From assembly GCA_046542305.1 (NCBI GenBank), contig JBKHBQ010000133.1, forward strand, positions 1 through 10,646: DNA of 10,646 nt, in the 5' to 3' direction. This DNA is from JBKHBQ01 sp046542305 (lineage in GTDB: Bacteria; Bacteroidota; Bacteroidia; Bacteroidales; 4484-276). How positions within the stretch are numbered: the stretch's first letter is position 1; each line of letters begins with the position of its first letter. Shown one piece after another: positions 6,609-10,646 of this stretch. The translations under genes and the position numbers were made by a program. The notes beneath the pieces are model-generated. The model did no database searches. It was not told the origin of the DNA and was given only the letters and a program-made list of their open reading frames with translations.

Positions 6609-7606
6609 TGAATAAGATATTGAAAGCATTGCCTGATGCAGCCCGTGACAATCTGAAGAAAAAGGATCAGCCCGAATGGACATCACCCATGCTGGCCATA
6701 CTTACCCATGAGCGATTCTCGCGCGACAACTGGATTTTCGAACGAAAACTCGATGGCGAGCGTTGCCTGGTTTTCAAAAAAGGAAAAGAAGTACGGTTGA
6801 TGTCGCGCAACAAAAAGGAACTTAACGATCAGTATCCCGAAATTTCGGAAGCTTTTAAACAACAAAAGCAAGATTTTGTGGTCGACGGCGAGATTGTGGC
6901 CTTCGAAGGCGAGGTGACGAGTTTCTCGAAACTACAAAACCGGATGCACCGCGAAAAGGCCGACGAATCGGTGAAGGTGTATTTCTATGTTTTCGATATC
7001 CTGCATTTCGACGGCTACGACTTAACCGGCATGGAACTGCGGCATCGAAAGTCGGTGCTGACAGAGGCGCTGGATCTTTCGGATCAAAAGGTGATCCGGT
7101 TTACAGGTCATCGCATTAAAGAAGGTGAAAAATACCTGAAGGAAGCATGCGGCAAAAACTGGGAGGGCCTCATTGCCAAAGATGCCACCAGTAAATATGT
7201 ACACAGCCGGAGCAAAAAATGGCTGAAGTTCAAATGCGAAAACCAGCAGGAACTGATCATCTGCGGCTATACCGACCCCGGTGGTGAGCGCGAGTATTTC
7301 GGAGCGCTTATCGTAGGCTTTTACGAGGACGATAAGCTGAAATCCGCAGGCAAAGTAGGCACAGGCTACGACGACGAAACGCTCGAAATGCTTTACAACA
7401 AAATGAAACCGCTCGAACGCAAAACCCCGCCCTTTGATGAGGAAGTGGAGGATAAGCCCGACATTCACTGGCTGACGCCAAAACTGGTGGGGCAGTTTCA
7501 GTTTACCGAATGGACAGGCGACCACAAGCTCAGGCATCCGAGCTACATCGGCCTGAGAGACGATAAAAAAGCAAAAGACGTAAATATGGAGGTTCCATCA
7601 TCATGA
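6608..7606 (+). CDS. ligD: ATP-dependent DNA ligase (LigD LIG domain, separate protein)
   Basis: This 332-residue protein seals DNA nicks and joined ends using ATP. The nucleotidyltransferase domain (about 25-215) has the adenylation motif ERKLDGER with the acceptor lysine at K47, and SRNKKEL (motif Ia/III region). It also has DGEIVAF, FYVFDILHFDG, EGLIAKD at 186-192 (motif IV lysine K191) and WLKFK with K207 and K209 (motif V). The remainder is the OB-fold domain, with GGEREYFGALIVGFYEDDKL and the terminal TEWTGDHKLRHPSYIGLRDDK typical of LigD. It starts at ATG 6608 overlapping the previous stop (TGATG), and its stop TGA 7604-7606 overlaps the next ATG by 4 bp. It therefore has the place in the operon that the LIG domain has in a fused PE-LIG-POL LigD. 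Without a Ku gene in view, the partner is unknown. A replicative role is unlikely, because bacteria use NAD-dependent LigA for that. Confidence 0.95.
   Translation: MNKILKALPDAARDNLKKKDQPEWTSPMLAILTHERFSRDNWIFERKLDGERCLVFKKGKEVRLMSRNKKELNDQYPEISEAFKQQKQDFVVDGEIVAFEGEVTSFSKLQNRMHREKADESVKVYFYVFDILHFDGYDLTGMELRHRKSVLTEALDLSDQKVIRFTGHRIKEGEKYLKEACGKNWEGLIAKDATSKYVHSRSKKWLKFKCENQQELIICGYTDPGGEREYFGALIVGFYEDDKLKSAGKVGTGYDDETLEMLYNKMKPLERKTPPFDEEVEDKPDIHWLTPKLVGQFQFTEWTGDHKLRHPSYIGLRDDKKAKDVNMEVPSS
7588..7592 (+). promoter_or_regulatory. Ribosome-binding site for the polymerase-domain gene
   Basis: GGAGG lies 10 nt before ATG 7603, within the end of the ligase gene. With the ATGA overlap it supports coupled but independent translation of the polymerase protein. 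Confidence 0.6.
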
Positions 7607-8511
7607 GCAGGATCGAAAAAAACGGGCATACCATCGACATCACCCATCCCGGTAAGGAAATTTTTCCGGATGCCGGACTCACAAAACAAGATCTGGTGGA
7701 TTTTTACGAACGTATGGCAGGGTATATTTTACCCTACCTGAAAGACCGCCCGCTGGTGATGCACCGTTATCCTAACGGCATTCATCAAAAGGATTTCTAT
7801 CAAAAGGATGAGCCGGATTATTTTCCCGGTTGGATCGAAACCGTAAAGGTAAAGCTGCGCGGTGAGGGAAGCCGGCAGATGGTAATGTGCAACGATGAAG
7901 CCACTCTGTTGTATCTGGTTAATCAGGCCTGCATTACGCCCCACATATGGCTGAGTACCCGTAAAAATCTGGAAAAGCCCGACCGGCTGGTGTTCGATCT
8001 GGATCCGCCAAAGGAAAACTTCGACCTGGTGCAGGATGGCGCCAAGGATTTGAAAAAGATTTTCGATGAGCTTGATATGAAGTCGTATGTGATGACCACC
8101 GGATCGAAGGGCATGCATGTGGTGGTGCCGCTCGATGGTAAGGATGATTTTGAGGCTGCCCGGGAATTTGCCAAAAAAGTGGCCGTGTACCTTGCCGATC
8201 AGCATCCCGACAAATACACCACCGAAACCCGAACAGATAAACGCAGGGGACGGCTTTTTCTGGACTACCTGCGTAATGCCTACGGGCAAACTGCCGTGGC
8301 TCCCTATGCCATGCGTGCCCGTAAAGGTGCGCCTGTTGCTGTGCCGCTCAATTGGGACGAGGCCGGCAAAAGCGATATGAGCGCCCAAAAATTTACCTAT
8401 AAAAATGTATTCAGGAGGTTGTCGGCAAAGGAAGATCCCTGGAACGACATGAGCAGGCACAGTTACAGCATCGGCACAACCCTGAAAAAATTCAACAATG
8501 CGTTTTCTTAA
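7603..8511 (+). CDS. ligD: NHEJ polymerase/primase (LigD POL domain, separate protein)
   Basis: This 302-residue protein of the archaeo-eukaryotic primase superfamily fills gaps and adds (ribo)nucleotides at broken DNA ends before ligation. The family's typical opening (THPGKEIFPDAGLTKQDLVDFY) is followed by RPLVMHRYPNGI and by DFYQKDEPDYFPGW. TPHIWLS follows, and then the metal-binding pair D132 and D134 in FDLDPP. SKG at 168-170, then H172 in TGSKGMHVVVPL, form the nucleotide-binding region. The third metal aspartate is D221 in RLFLDYLRN, followed by the conserved TAVAPYAMRARKGAPVAVPLNWDE. All catalytic features are present and the length matches an isolated POL domain. It overlaps the ligase gene by 4 bp. 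As the last of the three modules it completes the order PE, LIG, POL seen in Pseudomonas-type LigD. It probably works with Ku encoded elsewhere. Domain assignment is certain; partnership is inferred. Confidence 0.95.
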   Translation: MSRIEKNGHTIDITHPGKEIFPDAGLTKQDLVDFYERMAGYILPYLKDRPLVMHRYPNGIHQKDFYQKDEPDYFPGWIETVKVKLRGEGSRQMVMCNDEATLLYLVNQACITPHIWLSTRKNLEKPDRLVFDLDPPKENFDLVQDGAKDLKKIFDELDMKSYVMTTGSKGMHVVVPLDGKDDFEAAREFAKKVAVYLADQHPDKYTTETRTDKRRGRLFLDYLRNAYGQTAVAPYAMRARKGAPVAVPLNWDEAGKSDMSAQKFTYKNVFRRLSAKEDPWNDMSRHSYSIGTTLKKFNNAFS

Positions 8512-8528
8512 CACTAAACCTTATTGTT

Positions 8529-9308
8529 ATGCCCGAATTACCGGATGTTGAAGTGTTCAGGCAGTATGCCTCAAGGCACGCCCTGAACCATAAAATTGCC
8601 GAAATCGAGTATTTCGACGAGCGCTTGCTGAAATCCAGCAAACAGATCATCTCCAAATCCCTGAAAGGGGAATTCTTTTCAGAAAGCCGGCGCAAGGGAA
8701 AATACCTGTTGCTTAAGTGCAACAGCAGTTGGCTGGTATTGCATTTCGGCATGACCGGATCGCTGAAATATTATCATAATGGCGGCGATCCCCCCGAATA
8801 TGCCCAGCTTGTGGTGAAATTTAAAAATCACCATGCCCTGGCATACATCAGCAAACGTAAACTCGGAAAGATTGAAATCGCCAGAGATATCGATGATTTC
8901 ATCAAAGCTCATGCGCTGGGCGAAGATGCATTGCAAATAAAATGGGAAGACTTTATCAGGCTGATGGGCAAAAAGAAAGGCAGCATTAAAAATGCGCTGA
9001 TGGACCAGCACAAGGTGTCGGGGATCGGGAACATCTATGCTGATGAAATCCTTTTCCAGGAAAAAATTCATCCACAAACCGACATCAGCACCCTTGACGA
9101 AGACAGCCTGAAATCGCTTTACAACACCATGCGGCGGGTGATGCGCATTGCCATTAAGCATGGGGCGCGCCCCGAGGAACTCCCCGACGATTACCTGCTT
9201 GCCAACCGCAGCGAAGGAAGAGATTGCCCGGTGTGCAACGGAAAAATCAAAAAAATTACCGTCAATGGCAGAGGTACCTACATCTGTTCGAAATGTCAAA
9301 AAAAATAA
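8529..9308 (+). CDS. mutM: Formamidopyrimidine-DNA glycosylase family protein (Fpg/MutM/Nei type)
   Basis: This 259-residue base-excision-repair enzyme should remove oxidised purines (or pyrimidines, if Nei-like) and cut the abasic site by beta/delta elimination. The start MPELPDVE supplies the catalytic P2 and E3 after methionine removal. The GKYLLL segment supplies the conserved lysine K58 (equivalent of E. coli K57), and LHFGMTGSL is the family core strand. The helix-two-turn-helix lies around 155-186, with DQHKVSGIGNIYADEILF. The C-terminal zinc finger is C233-x2-C236-x16-C253-x2-C256, with R248 in the NGRGTY hairpin. Length is near the family norm of about 270. It begins 17 bp after the polymerase gene with no clear Shine-Dalgarno and ends 4 bp before the DUF72 gene, so it is probably co-transcribed. 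Fpg and Nei cannot be separated with confidence by eye, so the symbol marks the family. Confidence 0.92.
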   Translation: MPELPDVEVFRQYASRHALNHKIAEIEYFDERLLKSSKQIISKSLKGEFFSESRRKGKYLLLKCNSSWLVLHFGMTGSLKYYHNGGDPPEYAQLVVKFKNHHALAYISKRKLGKIEIARDIDDFIKAHALGEDALQIKWEDFIRLMGKKKGSIKNALMDQHKVSGIGNIYADEILFQEKIHPQTDISTLDEDSLKSLYNTMRRVMRIAIKHGARPEELPDDYLLANRSEGRDCPVCNGKIKKITVNGRGTYICSKCQKK

Positions 9309-9312
9309 GCCT

Positions 9313-10029
9313 ATGAGAAACTATACTGGATGTTCCGGTTTTAATTACGACCATTGGGTGGGCGCGTTCTTCCCCGAAGATATTCCCAAAAAGGAATGGT
9401 TGGAATATTACGCCGAAAAATTCGACAGTGTGGAGATTAATGCCACTTTTTATAACCTGCCTAAGGAGCAAACGCTGATAAACTGGTACCACCGCGTACC
9501 CGGCAATTTTAAATTCACCCTGAAAGGCAGCCGGTATGTAACCCATCAGAAAAAGCTGAATGACGCCAAAGAACCCGTTAAGAAATTCTATGACCTGGCC
9601 AGGGTACTAAAAGGCAAACTGGGGTGCATTCTCTGGCAGCTTCCCGGAAACCAGCATAAGGATGTGGAAAAATTAAAGGAATTTTGCAAAGCCCTCAGCC
9701 CTGATTTTAACAATGTGATGGAATTCAGGCACAACTCGTGGTGGGACGAAGAGGTGTATGAGGTGCTGAAAAAAAACCAGGTGACGTTTTGCATTATTTC
9801 GGCGCCCGATGAGCTCAGCGATGAACCCGTAAAAACCACCGATCGGGTGTACATGCGGTTTCACGGCAGAGAAAACTGGTACCGTCATCATTACTCCGAA
9901 AAGGAATTGAAGCAGTGGGTGGAAAAGATCAGGAAGCTCAATCCCTCGCAGGTGTATACTTACTTCAACAACGATTTTAAAGCTTACGCACCCGAAAACG
10001 CAAAAACCTTCAGCAAGCTGATCGGATAA
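9313..10029 (+). CDS. DUF72 family (YecE-like) TIM-barrel protein of unknown function
   Basis: This 238-residue cytoplasmic protein matches the DUF72/COG1801 pattern from end to end. It has YTGCSGFNYDHWVGAFFPE at the N-terminus, FDSVEINATFYNLP at 37-50, and a KGSRYVTHQKKL segment with K71 and H78. LGCILWQLP is followed by EFRH at 137-140 with NSWW. VYMRFHGR (RFHGR at 182-186) and YFNNDFKAYA (FNND at 218-221) complete the pattern. The family is predicted to be a TIM barrel, and its biochemical activity is not established to my knowledge. ATG 9313 is chosen because homology begins at once and it leaves a 4-bp gap after the glycosylase stop. A longer frame opens at 9148 but only overlaps the glycosylase gene. 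As the last gene of a LigD and Fpg cluster, it may act in DNA repair or on damaged nucleotides or sugars. That is inference from context only. Confidence 0.9.
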   Translation: MRNYTGCSGFNYDHWVGAFFPEDIPKKEWLEYYAEKFDSVEINATFYNLPKEQTLINWYHRVPGNFKFTLKGSRYVTHQKKLNDAKEPVKKFYDLARVLKGKLGCILWQLPGNQHKDVEKLKEFCKALSPDFNNVMEFRHNSWWDEEVYEVLKKNQVTFCIISAPDELSDEPVKTTDRVYMRFHGRENWYRHHYSEKELKQWVEKIRKLNPSQVYTYFNNDFKAYAPENAKTFSKLIG

Positions 10030-10030
10030 A

Positions 10031-10082
10031 AAAATGGCCGCTTTGCGCTCCCGCTCGGCGGGTGGGAAAAACGGCCGGTTTT
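10031..10082. terminator. Nested hairpin, probable bidirectional terminator
   Basis: An A-rich stretch and GGCCG (10036-10040) pair with CGGCC (10072-10076) followed by GGTTTT (10077-10082). Inside lies a tight hairpin CCCGC-TCG-GCGGG at 10050-10062. The A-tract on the left and T-tract on the right make it usable from both sides. It lies directly after the DUF72 stop and between converging genes, so it would end the repair operon on the plus strand and the CsbD-like transcript on the minus strand. Confidence 0.65.
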
Positions 10083-10160
10083 ACCATATGCTGATTGCAA
10101 CCCCCGATTTAAATCTACCGGGTAATTTTTTCACATGATCCCGTGGTAAGGCATCCGGTG

Positions 10161-10355
10161 TTAAAGTGTCTTGATCATTTCGATAATTCTTTCGCGTTTC
10201 GCACCGCCCAGGCGGCGTTGCAAACGGCCGATGAACATTTCTTCCTCACCTTCCTTGTAGCTTAAATCATTTTCGTTAAGGAAAGGGTACTTTTCTTTGA
10301 GGCGGGTTCTGATGTGATTCCAGCGTCCGCCAATACTAAAACTGTCTTCTACCAT
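10161..10355 (-). CDS. CsbD-like small general stress protein
   Basis: This 64-residue, highly charged, soluble protein begins MVEDSFSIGGRWNHIRTRLKEKYPFL. It continues with ENDLSYKEGEEEMFIGRLQRRLGGAKRERIIEMIKTL. The pattern of a W-x2-I-x3-LKEKY helix, a DL-x5-G turn and a GRLQ-x-LG segment with a REEII-like end is that of CsbD family stress proteins in Bacteroidota. In Bacillus, CsbD is part of the sigma-B general stress regulon, but its molecular role is unknown. The frame is open upstream to 10421. The start at 10355 is preferred because AAGGA lies 8 nt upstream and the family similarity starts just after it. It is convergent with the repair operon and shares its terminator. The weak point is that the conserved sequence is short. 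Confidence 0.75.
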   Translation of the reverse strand: MVEDSFSIGGRWNHIRTRLKEKYPFLNENDLSYKEGEEEMFIGRLQRRLGGAKRERIIEMIKTL

Positions 10356-10363
10356 AATCTTAT

Positions 10364-10368
10364 TCCTT
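10364..10368 (-). promoter_or_regulatory. Ribosome-binding site deciding the CsbD-like start
   Basis: On the minus strand AAGGA (plus-strand TCCTT) lies 8 nt before the ATG at 10355. No comparable site precedes the upstream in-frame start at 10421. Confidence 0.6.
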
Positions 10369-10568
10369 GTTTGTGTTTTTCTGTTGCTTAAAATGGAAAA
10401 TACCATGCCAACAAACGGCAATTTTCACCTGCCCCCTTTACGCGTATTTTTATTTTGCCTGCAGGTTTTTGCCGGTGTTTAGTGCTGAAAATAAGTTTTT
10501 GCAGGTAAGTCAACAGCCAGCATGCAGCAGTACTGTTCGTGATACCTGTGGTTGGATCGGTTACAGTA

Positions 10569-10599
10569 TTTGTGGTTTGTAGATTCTTTTCCACAAACC
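10569..10599. repeat. Inverted repeat with two alternative pairings
   Basis: TTTGTGG at 10569-10575 pairs with CCACAAA at 10591-10597 across 16 nt. The overlapping pair GGTTTGT (10574-10580) with ACAAACC (10593-10599) competes with it. There is no T-tract on either side, so it is not a typical terminator. Function is unknown. Confidence 0.4.
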
Positions 10600-10622
10600 T
10601 GTTGAATAAAGTGTTCATGGAA

Positions 10623-10646
10623 TATTTGCCCCATATGATGCAAATA
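10623..10646. repeat. Operator-like dyad TATTTGC-N10-GCAAATA at the window edge
   Basis: Perfect 7-bp arms are separated by CCCATATGAT, giving a 24-bp dyad typical in size for a dimeric regulator site. The right arm ends exactly at the window edge, so the arms may extend further and the controlled gene may lie outside. Confidence 0.4.

Larger units (their letters stand above)
10369..10646. other. Gene-poor right end of the window, upstream of the CsbD-like gene
   Basis: No gene is supported. Short open frames on both strands (plus 10367-10582, minus 10388-10618) have no recognisable domain and no ribosome-binding site, and their composition looks random. The region should contain the minus-strand promoter of the CsbD-like gene, but I could not place a convincing TTTG/TAnnTTTG pair. 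It holds two inverted repeats: TTTGTGG (10569-10575) with CCACAAA (10591-10597), and TATTTGC (10623-10629) with GCAAATA (10640-10646). Confidence 0.5.

Noticed and set aside
9148..9312. Longer start for the DUF72 gene
   Set aside because: The extra 55 residues overlap the glycosylase zinc-finger region out of frame; DUF72 similarity begins at ATG 9313.
10458..10465. CCTGCAGG palindrome
   Set aside because: It is a single 8-bp palindrome with no flanking support and is compatible with chance.
10367..10618. Small ORFs at the right end (plus 10367-10582, minus 10388-10618)
   Set aside because: They have no domain, no ribosome-binding site and random-looking composition, and they overlap each other on opposite strands.

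Overview
The window looks like a chromosomal segment of a member of the Bacteroidota. This is an inference from protein style (the CsbD-like protein, CopB and LigD domains all read like Bacteroidota versions), from the moderate GC content, and from the fact that several genes have no Shine-Dalgarno sequence. No rRNA, tRNA, transposase, CRISPR array or phage gene was seen. Seven complete plus-strand genes, one truncated plus-strand gene and one small minus-strand gene account for nearly all of the coding potential.

Layout. 1-279: 3' end of phosphoenolpyruvate synthase. 280-540: a gap mostly filled by a degenerate tandem array of an 8-bp unit (about 282-458), followed by a 12-bp palindrome. 541-3294: a P2-type (calcium-pump-like) P-type ATPase that keeps the site II ion ligands but lacks the SERCA site I acidic residues, and that has an acidic low-complexity insert in its nucleotide-binding domain. 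3295-3561: a gap with a perfect 8-bp-arm inverted repeat just before the next gene. 3562-5628: a CopB-type (P1B-3, CPH motif) copper ATPase with a histidine-rich N-terminus. 5629-5978: a gap containing a GC-richer block of unknown origin. 5979-8511: three tightly overlapping genes for the 3'-phosphoesterase, ligase and polymerase/primase domains of DNA ligase D. 8529-9308: an Fpg/MutM-type DNA glycosylase. 9313-10029: a DUF72 (YecE-like) protein. 10031-10082: a hairpin terminator, probably bidirectional. 10161-10355 (minus): a CsbD-like small stress protein. 10356-10646: a gap with two inverted repeats and no supported gene.

How the genes fit together. The first half carries two ion/metal export pumps. 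The second half is a DNA-repair operon in which end processing (phosphoesterase), gap filling (polymerase) and sealing (ligase) are made as three separate proteins rather than one LigD. Base-excision repair (Fpg) and a DUF72 protein follow with gaps of 17 and 4 bp. No Ku gene, the usual partner of LigD, is in the window. A general stress protein faces the operon. The overall theme is tolerance of metal, oxidative and DNA-break stress.

The most interesting observations are the three-way split of LigD in the domain order PE-LIG-POL, the 8-bp repeat array, which encodes the same octapeptide in every reading frame, and the association of DUF72 with NHEJ-type genes.
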